From Salmonella enterica subsp. enterica serovar Choleraesuis (GTDB taxonomy: Bacteria > Pseudomonadota > Gammaproteobacteria > Enterobacterales > Enterobacteriaceae): a DNA stretch of 64,000 nt. The translations under genes were made by a program, and so were the position numbers. Positions within the stretch are counted from its first letter, which is position 1; every line of letters starts with the position of its first letter. This document shows positions 9,020 through 16,167 of the stretch, piece after piece. Below the pieces are notes generated by a model. The model made no database searches, was not told where the DNA came from, and saw nothing but the letters and a program-made list of their open reading frames with translations. The stretch is from the NCBI GenBank assembly GCA_022846635.1, contig AP025685.1, positions 868,001 to 932,000 of the forward strand, in the 5' to 3' direction.

Positions 9020-9895
9020 ATGAACAGCGGCTATCTGCGTTTTCCCGATTTTGATCCGGTTATCTTTTCTGTCGGGCCGGTTGCGCTTCACTGGTACGGA
9101 TTGATGTACCTGGTTGGCTTTGTATTCGCTATGTGGTTGGCAATCCGGAGGGCAAACCGTCCGGGCAGCGGCTGGACGCGTAACGAAGTTGAAAACCTTC
9201 TGTACGCTTGCTTCCTCGGGGTATTCCTGGGCGGGCGTATTGGCTATGTGCTGTTTTACAACTTCTCGCTATTCCTGGAGAACCCGCTGTATCTGTTCCG
9301 GGTCTGGGACGGGGGTATGTCGTTCCACGGCGGGCTGATTGGGGTTATCACGGTGATGATAATCTTTGCCCATCGTACTAAGCGTACTTTCTTCCAGGTA
9401 TCCGACTTCATTGCTCCGCTGGTGCCGTTTGGCCTGGCCGCCGGGCGTTTGGGGAACTTTATTAACGGTGAACTTTGGGGCCGCGTCGATCCTGGTTTCC
9501 GTTTCGCTATGCTGTTCCCGGGCTCGCGTGGTGAGGATATCTCACTGCTGCCATCGCATCCGGAATGGCAGCCTATTTTTGAACAATATGGCGTTCTGCC
9601 GCGCCACGCTTCCCAGCTCTATGAGATGGCGCTGGAAGGTATAGTACTGTTTTTCATCCTCAATCTTTATATCCGTAAACCGCGGCCAATGGGGGCTATC
9701 TCCGGGCTGTTCCTGGTAGGTTATGGCGCGTTCCGTATTATCGTGGAATTCTTCCGCCAGCCAGATGCGCAGTTCACCGGAGCCTGGGTCCAGTACATCA
9801 GCATGGGGCAAATCCTGTCGATTCCGATGATTGTCGCCGGGGCTATTATGATGATCTGGGCTTATCGCCGCCGTCCGCAGCAACAGCTTTCCTGA
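9020..9895 (+). CDS. lgt: Prolipoprotein diacylglyceryl transferase Lgt
   Basis: 291 residues, the E. coli length. Lgt is the inner-membrane enzyme that transfers diacylglycerol from phosphatidylglycerol to the lipobox cysteine of prolipoproteins, the first step of lipoprotein maturation. Its substrates here would include the ygdR, ygdI and mltA products. The essential HGGLIG motif starts at His103, and Arg143 lies in [13 protein letters not shown], the family signature. Seven hydrophobic segments are evident. thyA starts 7 bases after the stop, with its Shine-Dalgarno (TGAGGAAA) overlapping the lgt stop codon, so the two are translationally linked as in E. coli. Confidence 0.97.
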   Translation: MNSGYLRFPDFDPVIFSVGPVALHWYGLMYLVGFVFAMWLAIRRANRPGSGWTRNEVENLLYACFLGVFLGGRIGYVLFYNFSLFLENPLYLFRVWDGGMSFHGGLIGVITVMIIFAHRTKRTFFQVSDFIAPLVPFGLAAGRLGNFINGELWGRVDPGFRFAMLFPGSRGEDISLLPSHPEWQPIFEQYGVLPRHASQLYEMALEGIVLFFILNLYIRKPRPMGAISGLFLVGYGAFRIIVEFFRQPDAQFTGAWVQYISMGQILSIPMIVAGAIMMIWAYRRRPQQQLS

Positions 9896-9901
9896 GGAAA
9901 C

Positions 9902-10696
9902 ATGCAACAGTATTTGGATTTAATGCAAAAGGTGCTCGCTGAGGGCACCCCAAAAAACGATCGTACCGGTACCGGCACGTTGTCGATATTTGGCCATCAG
10001 ATGCGTTTCAATCTGCAGGATGGCTTCCCGCTGGTGACCACCAAGCGTTGCCACCTGCGCTCTATCATCCACGAGTTACTGTGGTTCCTGAATGGTGATA
10101 CCAATATCGGTTACCTGAAGGAAAACAAGGTTACCATTTGGGATGAATGGGCTGATGAAAATGGCGACTTAGGGCCGGTGTATGGCAAGCAGTGGCGTGC
10201 ATGGGGCACCCGCGATGGCGGCAGCATCGACCAGCTGGCAAATGTGGTAAATCAGCTAAAAACCGACCCGGACTCACGCCGGATTATTGTCTCGGCCTGG
10301 AACGTCGGCGAGCTGGATCAAATGGCGCTGGCTCCGTGCCACGCGTTTTTCCAGTTCTATGTGGCGGACGGTAAACTGTCTTGCCAGCTGTACCAGCGTT
10401 CGTGTGACATCTTCCTCGGCCTGCCGTTTAATATCGCCAGCTATGCGCTGCTGGTGCATATGATGGCTCAACAGTGCGACCTGGAAGTTGGTGATTTTGT
10501 CTGGACCGGTGGCGATACCCATCTTTACAGCAACCACCTGGAACAGACCCGCCTGCAGCTGACCCGCGAGCCGCGCGCGTTGCCTAAACTCATCATCAAA
10601 CGTAAACCGGTCTCGCTGTTTGATTACCGGTTCGAGGATTTTGAAATAGAGGGTTACGATCCGCACCCGGCTATCAAGGCACCCGTTGCCATCTAA
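9902..10696 (+). CDS. thyA: Thymidylate synthase ThyA
   Basis: 264 residues, as in E. coli. It converts dUMP to dTMP using methylene-tetrahydrofolate as carbon and hydride donor. The catalytic cysteine is Cys146 in [19 protein letters not shown] supplies the phosphate-binding arginines, and [18 protein letters not shown] and [10 protein letters not shown] match the nucleotide and folate sites. The C-terminus AIKAPVAI is the conserved mobile tail. It is translated from a strong ribosome site embedded in the lgt stop and ends at a strong intrinsic terminator, which makes lgt-thyA a unit separate from the pilin-recC genes downstream. Confidence 0.98.
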   Translation: MQQYLDLMQKVLAEGTPKNDRTGTGTLSIFGHQMRFNLQDGFPLVTTKRCHLRSIIHELLWFLNGDTNIGYLKENKVTIWDEWADENGDLGPVYGKQWRAWGTRDGGSIDQLANVVNQLKTDPDSRRIIVSAWNVGELDQMALAPCHAFFQFYVADGKLSCQLYQRSCDIFLGLPFNIASYALLVHMMAQQCDLEVGDFVWTGGDTHLYSNHLEQTRLQLTREPRALPKLIIKRKPVSLFDYRFEDFEIEGYDPHPAIKAPVAI

Positions 10697-10708
10697 AATT
10701 CTCTCCAG

Positions 10709-10734
10709 ACCGGCGCAATAGCGCCGGTTTTTTT
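10709..10734 (+). terminator. Intrinsic terminator after thyA
   Basis: Perfect 8-bp stem ACCGGCGC/GCGCCGGT with loop AATA, followed by seven T residues, 12 bases after the thyA stop. Confidence 0.9.
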
Positions 10735-10854
10735 GCGATATGACTCCAGCTTTTATTGTCCTGCCAGCAAACCTCTCCACTTGTCCTGAGCATCTCTCAC
10801 AACTTCAAACTATGCCCGCTAGTGTCGAATAATGGCGCAGGCATACTCATCCCC

Positions 10855-11325
10855 ATGAAACGGGAACAGGGATTTACCTTAGTCGAACTTATTGTTGCCA
10901 TGGCCATTGTCGCGTTGCTAGGCAGTGGTGGCTGGTGGAGTATGGCCCGCTGGCAGCAGCAACAAAGGTTATGGCAGGGGGCACAGGCGCTGCGCCAGTT
11001 TTTGCAATATCAACGCGAGCGGGCCGAGGCGGGAAATCTGACGTTACAGATAACGGCTGAGCGGCCTGCCTCGGGCTGGCGTTTGCGGGCAAACCCAATA
11101 GGTTTGATGCACAAGCCCGATAACGAACGGCTGCATAGCCTGCGGCTTAAAGCGGGAGATATTGAGCTGCTCGATATTACCGACCGTCTGGCTTTTTATG
11201 GCGGTCGCAATACTGCCTGGCCGGGTCATATCACCATAGGCAATGGAAGCGGGCGCTGGCGGGTAGTTATTTCCGCCTGGGGACGTATCCGGCTGTGTCG
11301 TCCGGAGGAGGGAAGATGCCAGTAA
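10855..11325 (+). CDS. ppdA: Type IV prepilin-like protein PpdA
   Basis: 156 residues from the ATG at 10855 (MKREQG), the E. coli PpdA length. The class III leader is only six residues long and cleavage is expected at G6/F7. The mature end FTLVELIVAMA carries Glu at position 5, followed by a hydrophobic helix. The C-terminal region has paired cysteines typical of minor pilins. It resembles the GspH/FimT minor pilins that prime type IV pili or type II secretion pseudopili. Function in enterics is poorly defined. It is the first gene of an overlapping set (ppdA-ppdB-ygdB-ppdC-recC), overlapping ppdB by 10 bases. Confidence 0.92.
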   Translation: MKREQGFTLVELIVAMAIVALLGSGGWWSMARWQQQQRLWQGAQALRQFLQYQRERAEAGNLTLQITAERPASGWRLRANPIGLMHKPDNERLHSLRLKAGDIELLDITDRLAFYGGRNTAWPGHITIGNGSGRWRVVISAWGRIRLCRPEEGRCQ

Positions 11326-11873
11326 ATAGCGAAGGATTTACCTTACCAGAAATGCTGATTGCGCTACTGCTGTCCGGACTATTGCTAGGTGGGGCAATGC
11401 GCGTTCTTCCGGCGCTACAGGCAGGCGTCATGCGGGCATCAGCCGAGCTGACGGCCTGGCGTGAGTTGGAGCGGCTGGCGGCGACGCTGGGTAAAACGCT
11501 GCAACGATCGGGCTATTGCGCAGGGCATTGTCAGGGAAAGGGGCTGGTCATTGAGCCGGGCGTTAACTGTATTTCTGCCGCCTGGGATGAAAATCATAAT
11601 GGGCGCTGGGAACCTGAAGAGCATACAGCCCTGCGCCTGAGGGCTGGGAGCATTGAAATCCATCGAGGAACTTCTGGATGTAATGGTGCTGGCTGGGAGC
11701 GTATTAGCGCCCCTGAAAGCCTCAGGCTTACCGGCTGGCAGGTTGAGGTGCAGCTCCGCCCCGGCTGGCCGCCGCGAGTGGTTCAACGGCTGAGCGCTCA
11801 GCCTGTAAGCGCCGGGCGATCCTCAACCCGAACGCTGGCACTAATCCATAACGTCACGGGGTTTAATCTGTGA
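11316..11873 (+). CDS. ppdB: Type IV prepilin-like protein PpdB
   Basis: 185 residues; E. coli PpdB has 187. The start at 11316 (MPVNSEG) is preceded by GGAGGAGGGAAG, a strong ribosome site. Prepilin cleavage is expected at G7/F8, giving FTLPEMLIALL with Glu5, then a hydrophobic helix. The globular part contains cysteine pairs (YCAGHCQGKG, NCISA, SGCNGAGW) and the conserved acidic segment WDENHNGRWEPEEH. The C-terminus VTGFNL is identical in ending to E. coli. It is a PilW-like minor pilin by arrangement. It overlaps ppdA by 10 bases and ygdB by 4. Confidence 0.92.
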   Translation: MPVNSEGFTLPEMLIALLLSGLLLGGAMRVLPALQAGVMRASAELTAWRELERLAATLGKTLQRSGYCAGHCQGKGLVIEPGVNCISAAWDENHNGRWEPEEHTALRLRAGSIEIHRGTSGCNGAGWERISAPESLRLTGWQVEVQLRPGWPPRVVQRLSAQPVSAGRSSTRTLALIHNVTGFNL

Positions 11874-12295
11874 GCAGACGGCAAAGAGGGATGGCCGCTA
11901 TTGGCATGGTCGTTTTATTGCTGGCAATGGGGCTGATGCTGGTGAGTGGACTGGCCGATGGACTGGCCCGCCAGCTCCCGGCGGTAAAGCTTACACGCGA
12001 CTCGGCTGTGGGGTTTAGCGATGCGCTCTCTCTTCAGAGCCAGACTCTTCGCATGAGCTGGAGTGAAATCGGCAAGGGTGAGGAAACCTGCCAGAGTATC
12101 AATCGCCCAGAGGGCATTGGCTGTCTTCAGCATCTGACCGACGGGCGTTATCTATTGGGTGTGCAGCTATCGGGTTCTGTGGTGGCACCGGTTTTATGGC
12201 GTTGGGTCATCGTGCGCGATAACCGGCTGGAGAGTGAGCCGTCGGGGTGGATTGACCTGTGCCCGGCTGCGGCATTGCGATGCGTTTTACTATGA
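11870..12295 (+). CDS. ygdB: Minor pilin-like protein YgdB
   Basis: 141 residues, starting at a GTG that overlaps the ppdB stop (GTGA). The N-terminus MSRRQRGMAAIGMVVLLLAM is a short basic leader plus hydrophobic helix, with possible prepilin cleavage at G7/M8. Unlike its neighbours it lacks Glu at position 5 of the mature helix, as do GspK/PilX-type tip pilins. The rest is poorly conserved apart from GWIDLCP near the C-terminus, which E. coli YgdB also has (GWSDFCP). Two further cysteine-containing turns are present. Function is inferred only from the neighbouring minor pilins. It couples to ppdC through ATGA. Confidence 0.85.
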   Translation: MSRRQRGMAAIGMVVLLLAMGLMLVSGLADGLARQLPAVKLTRDSAVGFSDALSLQSQTLRMSWSEIGKGEETCQSINRPEGIGCLQHLTDGRYLLGVQLSGSVVAPVLWRWVIVRDNRLESEPSGWIDLCPAAALRCVLL

Positions 12296-12636
12296 AAGAG
12301 CAGGGATTTTCTTTGCCCGAGGTGATGATTGCCATGGCTCTGTTTGCGGCGGGTATCGTTGCTCTGTCTGGTTTTCAGAATGGGCTGGCGAAAAGCGCCA
12401 AAGCACAGCAGGAGTATCGCATGCTGTGGCGGCTTGCCAGTCAGCAGGCGGACCTTGAGCCTCCGCCTGTACCATCAGGCTGGCAGGCCAACCGGCAGGA
12501 GACATTCAAAGATGGATGTGTCAGCATCAGTGCCACGGTTATCAGCCCCGGCGGACGGCAGGGCACAATTTCACGGTTATACTGCGCGGCTGGCGCGCAA
12601 TCAGGAGCAGCAGATGTTAAGGGTCTATCATTCTAA
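12292..12636 (+). CDS. ppdC: Prepilin-like protein PpdC
   Basis: 114 residues from the ATG at 12292 (MKEQG), which overlaps the ygdB stop as ATGA. An ATG at 12280 in frame (MRFTMKEQG) and a GTG at 12259 are alternatives. E. coli PpdC has about 107 residues. The prepilin signature is EQG/FSLPEVMIAMALF with Glu5, followed by a short globular domain with two cysteines (DGCVSIS and LYCAAG). It is probably the GspI/PilV-like member of the minor pilin set. The 3' end overlaps recC by 23 bases, so its translation is tied to that of the recombination gene. Confidence 0.9.
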   Translation: MKEQGFSLPEVMIAMALFAAGIVALSGFQNGLAKSAKAQQEYRMLWRLASQQADLEPPPVPSGWQANRQETFKDGCVSISATVISPGGRQGTISRLYCAAGAQSGAADVKGLSF

Positions 12637-15600
12637 CCGGCTGGACGTTCTGGAAGAGGTTATGGCTTATCTTGTCAGCAGCCAGCCGCTGGACGATCCT
12701 TTTGAACCTGAAGTTATTTTGGTTCAAAGCACGGGTATGGCTCAGTGGTTGCAAATGGCGCTGGCCGGTAAGTTTTCGATAGCGGCAAATATTCGTTTCC
12801 CACTGCCGGCAAGTTTTATCTGGGATATGTTTGTCACAGTACTGCCTGACGTCCCTAAAGAAAGTGCGTTCACCAAAGCAGGCATGAGCTGGAAGCTTAT
12901 GCACCTGCTGCCGAAGTATCTGTCCCGGCCAGAGTTTGCTGCGCTAGGCCACTATCTGGAAGAAGACCGTGAGGGGCGTAAGCTGGCTCAGTTAGCCGGT
13001 AGGATTGCCGATCTTTATGACCAGTATCTGGTTTATCGCCCGCAGTGGCTATCTTGCTGGCAGCGCGGTGAAAGAGTGCCAGACCTTGGCGAGTCGCAAA
13101 TCTGGCAGGCTCCGCTGTGGGCGGCATTAGTTGAGTACACGGCGCAGCTGGGCCAGCCTGAGTGGCACCGTGCCAATCTGTACCAACGCTTTATCGACCG
13201 CCTCAATAATGCCGATAGTTGCCCCGTCGGGCTTCCGCCCAGGGTATTTATCTGCGGAATTTCAGCGTTACCGCCGGTTTACCTCAAGGCCCTGGAGGCG
13301 CTGGGCCGCCATATTGATGTCCATTTGCTGTTTACCAATCCCTGCCGCTGGTATTGGGGGGATATTCAGGATCCCGCGTTTCTGGCGCGCCTGCAAAGCC
13401 GTCAGCGCCAGCGTCCCGATGGCTCTCAGGCAGGCGGCGTCTTCCCGGATGGCGTTGTACCTGACTCCTTGTTTAATGCCGAGGGTGAACAAAACACCGC
13501 TAATCCTCTGTTGGCCTCGTGGGGAAAACAGGGGCGCGACTATACCTTTCTACTTTCCGAGCTGGAAAATTTCAGAGAGGTAGAAGCTTTTGCCGATATC
13601 GACCGCGACTCGCTGCTGCACAACGTACAGGCCGATATTCTGGAGCTGCACAACGGAGAAGTGATGGGCGTTTCGCTAAAAGAGTTCGAATCCAGCGAAC
13701 TGCGGCGTCCGATTGATAGCGGGGATAGCTCACTGACATTAAATGTCTGCCACAGCCCGCTGCGGGAAGTGGAGGTGCTACATGATCAGCTGCTGGCGAT
13801 GCTGGAACGGGACAGCTCCCTGACGCCACGCGACATTATTGTCATGGTGGCGGATATCGACAGCTACAGCCCGTATATTCAGTCGGTATTTGGTAGCGCC
13901 AGCGATACCCGTCGTATCCCATTTTCTATTTCTGACCGGCGGGCCAGCTCCGCACACCCGGCGCTACAGGCGTTTATGGAGCTATTATCGCTGCCAGATA
14001 GTCGCTTTGTGAGTGAGGATATCCTTGCCTTGCTGGAGGTTCCGGCGCTGGCGGCGCGCTTCTCTATTGAAGAGCGGGGGCTACAGGCGTTACGCCAGTG
14101 GGTGGGCGAGTCGGGTATTCGCTGGGGGATCGATGATGATAACGTGCGGGAGCTGGATCTTCCCGCTACCGGCCAGCATACCTGGCGCTTTGGCATTACC
14201 CGTATGCTGCTGGGTTATGCCATGGAGAGCCAGATAGGCGAATGGCAGGAAGTATTGCCTTATGACGCCTCCTCCGGGCTGATAGCCGAACTCGTGGGGC
14301 ATCTCGCCGACCTGCTAATGCAGCTTAATATCTGGCGTCAGCGGTTGGGGCAATCTCGCACGCTAGAAGAGTGGCTACCGGTGGTGCGCGAAATGAGCGG
14401 TGACTTTTTTAGCGCCGATGCGGATACTGAGGCCGCGCTGGCGCTGCTGGAACAGCAATGGCAGGAGGCTATTGGCCAGGGGATCTCCGCTCACTATCAG
14501 CAGGAGGTTTCTCTAACCGTTCTGCGTGACGAGCTGGCCCGGCGTCTCGACAATGAGCGTATTAGCCAGCGTTTTCTCGCCGGTCAGGTGAATTTCTGTA
14601 CCCTGATGCCAATGCGCTCGATTCCATTTCGGGTCGTTTGCCTGCTGGGTATGAATGACGGGGTATATCCCCGCACTTTGCCACCACTGGGCTTTGATCT
14701 GATGAGCGAGCGCCCTAAACGCGGCGATCGCAGCCGGCGCGACGATGACCGCTACCTGTTTTTGGAAGCGCTCCTGTCGGCCAGGCAGCGCTTGTATATT
14801 AGCTATATTGGCCGCTCCATTCAGGACAACAGTGAGCGCAATCCTTCAGTTCTGGTTCAGGAGCTAATGGACTATGTTGGCCGCAGCTACCGTCTGGCCA
14901 AAGATAAGGACTTAAATCTTGATCAAAGCACCGATCGCATATTGGCTGAGTTAACTACTTTACATACCCGAACGCCGTTTGATGCCCGTAACTTTGTGCC
15001 GGCAAGCCCGGTGCAGAGCTATGCCCGTGAGTGGCTTGCGGTTGCCAGCGGGCATGGGGATGCGCCTCAACCGTTTATTCAGCCGTTAGCGGCGCAGCCG
15101 TTGGAAGAGCTGGAGTTCAGCCAGTTGCAGCGCTTCTGGCGTCACCCGGTACGGGCGTTTTTCCAGATGCGGCTTGGGGTTAATTTCGGGCTGGAGGAGA
15201 GTACGCTGCCGGATAGCGAGCCATTTACGCTGGATACGCTGGACAGGTTTTGGCTCAATCAGGAACTGCTCAATTGCTTAGTGGAGCAAAAAGATCCGCA
15301 GGCGCTTTTCAGGCGCTATCGTGCCGCCGGTATTTTGCCTTATGGACCTTTTGGTGAACTGGCCTGGGAACAACAGTTTGCCGAAATGGAACCACTTGCG
15401 GAACGGGTGAAATCAGAGCTAAGGCCAGCAGAAAGCCTGGAAATCGATCTGGCTATAGACGGTGTACGTCTTACCGGCTGGCTGCCGGGGGTGCAGAGCG
15501 ATGGATTATTACGCTGGCGGCCTTCGCTACTGCGCGTCGGCCACGGTCTCCAGCTATGGCTGGAGCATCTTGTCTACTGCGCGCAGGGCGCAGGCGGTGA

Positions 15601-15988
15601 GAGCCGACTGTACGGGCGCAAAGACACGGCCTGGCGTTTTCCCGGTTTCAGTATGAGTGAGGCCAGAGAGTTGCTCATGCCTTACATTGCCGGCTATCGC
15701 AGCGGCATGGATGAGCCATTAATTTTTTTAGCCGAGAGCGGTGGGGCATGGCTGGAGGCCTGTTATAACCCGGAACAAGACGCCATAGACTGGGATGAAG
15801 AAACACAGCGCAAAGCGCATGCCAGGTTACTTCAGACATGGCAGGGGAACCAACGGGTGGAAGGGGAAGGTAGCGATCTTTGGTTGCAGCGTTTGTCACG
15901 TACTATGGATGACGCATATTGCCAGCTTGTTATCGATAACACACAGCGTTACCTGTTACCGCTATATCGCCATCGCCAGAAGGGGTAA
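12614..15988 (+). CDS. recC: Exodeoxyribonuclease V subunit RecC
   Basis: 1124 residues from the ATG at 12614 (MLRVYHSNRLDVLE); E. coli RecC has 1122. CAGGAGCAGC supplies the ribosome site, inside ppdC. The frame is open upstream but that part is pilin-gene shadow. RecC is the Chi-recognition subunit of RecBCD: it carries an inactive helicase fold and nuclease-like C-terminal domain, splits the duplex and holds RecB and RecD. Conserved stretches include VQSTGMAQWLQM, RVFICGISALPPVYL, IVMVADIDSYSP, VCLLGMNDGVYPR and SRRDDDRYLFLEAL. The C-terminal 250 residues diverge noticeably from E. coli, which helps argue that this is another genus. Confidence 0.97.
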   Translation: MLRVYHSNRLDVLEEVMAYLVSSQPLDDPFEPEVILVQSTGMAQWLQMALAGKFSIAANIRFPLPASFIWDMFVTVLPDVPKESAFTKAGMSWKLMHLLPKYLSRPEFAALGHYLEEDREGRKLAQLAGRIADLYDQYLVYRPQWLSCWQRGERVPDLGESQIWQAPLWAALVEYTAQLGQPEWHRANLYQRFIDRLNNADSCPVGLPPRVFICGISALPPVYLKALEALGRHIDVHLLFTNPCRWYWGDIQDPAFLARLQSRQRQRPDGSQAGGVFPDGVVPDSLFNAEGEQNTANPLLASWGKQGRDYTFLLSELENFREVEAFADIDRDSLLHNVQADILELHNGEVMGVSLKEFESSELRRPIDSGDSSLTLNVCHSPLREVEVLHDQLLAMLERDSSLTPRDIIVMVADIDSYSPYIQSVFGSASDTRRIPFSISDRRASSAHPALQAFMELLSLPDSRFVSEDILALLEVPALAARFSIEERGLQALRQWVGESGIRWGIDDDNVRELDLPATGQHTWRFGITRMLLGYAMESQIGEWQEVLPYDASSGLIAELVGHLADLLMQLNIWRQRLGQSRTLEEWLPVVREMSGDFFSADADTEAALALLEQQWQEAIGQGISAHYQQEVSLTVLRDELARRLDNERISQRFLAGQVNFCTLMPMRSIPFRVVCLLGMNDGVYPRTLPPLGFDLMSERPKRGDRSRRDDDRYLFLEALLSARQRLYISYIGRSIQDNSERNPSVLVQELMDYVGRSYRLAKDKDLNLDQSTDRILAELTTLHTRTPFDARNFVPASPVQSYAREWLAVASGHGDAPQPFIQPLAAQPLEELEFSQLQRFWRHPVRAFFQMRLGVNFGLEESTLPDSEPFTLDTLDRFWLNQELLNCLVEQKDPQALFRRYRAAGILPYGPFGELAWEQQFAEMEPLAERVKSELRPAESLEIDLAIDGVRLTGWLPGVQSDGLLRWRPSLLRVGHGLQLWLEHLVYCAQGAGGESRLYGRKDTAWRFPGFSMSEARELLMPYIAGYRSGMDEPLIFLAESGGAWLEACYNPEQDAIDWDEETQRKAHARLLQTWQGNQRVEGEGSDLWLQRLSRTMDDAYCQLVIDNTQRYLLPLYRHRQKG

Positions 15989-16167
15989 AGTGTGTCAGTC
16001 CGCACATTCCTAAGGTGTGCCGATGACAAATTAGCCAGCTTTGTGTACATAATGTCGCCGATTTTGTCCTGACGGACATTAGCGCCTGAACGCCGGCGCC
16101 ACCAGGAAGAGAAACGGCATTATTAGCAGTAGTCAGCACGCTGGCGTAAGAGTTAAAGAGGTTTGGA

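Noticed and set aside
12259..12291. Longer PpdC starts (GTG 12259, ATG 12280)
   Set aside because: They give longer prepilin leaders, and the ATGA overlap with ygdB at 12292 is the pattern used by the neighbours; the 12280 start cannot be excluded.
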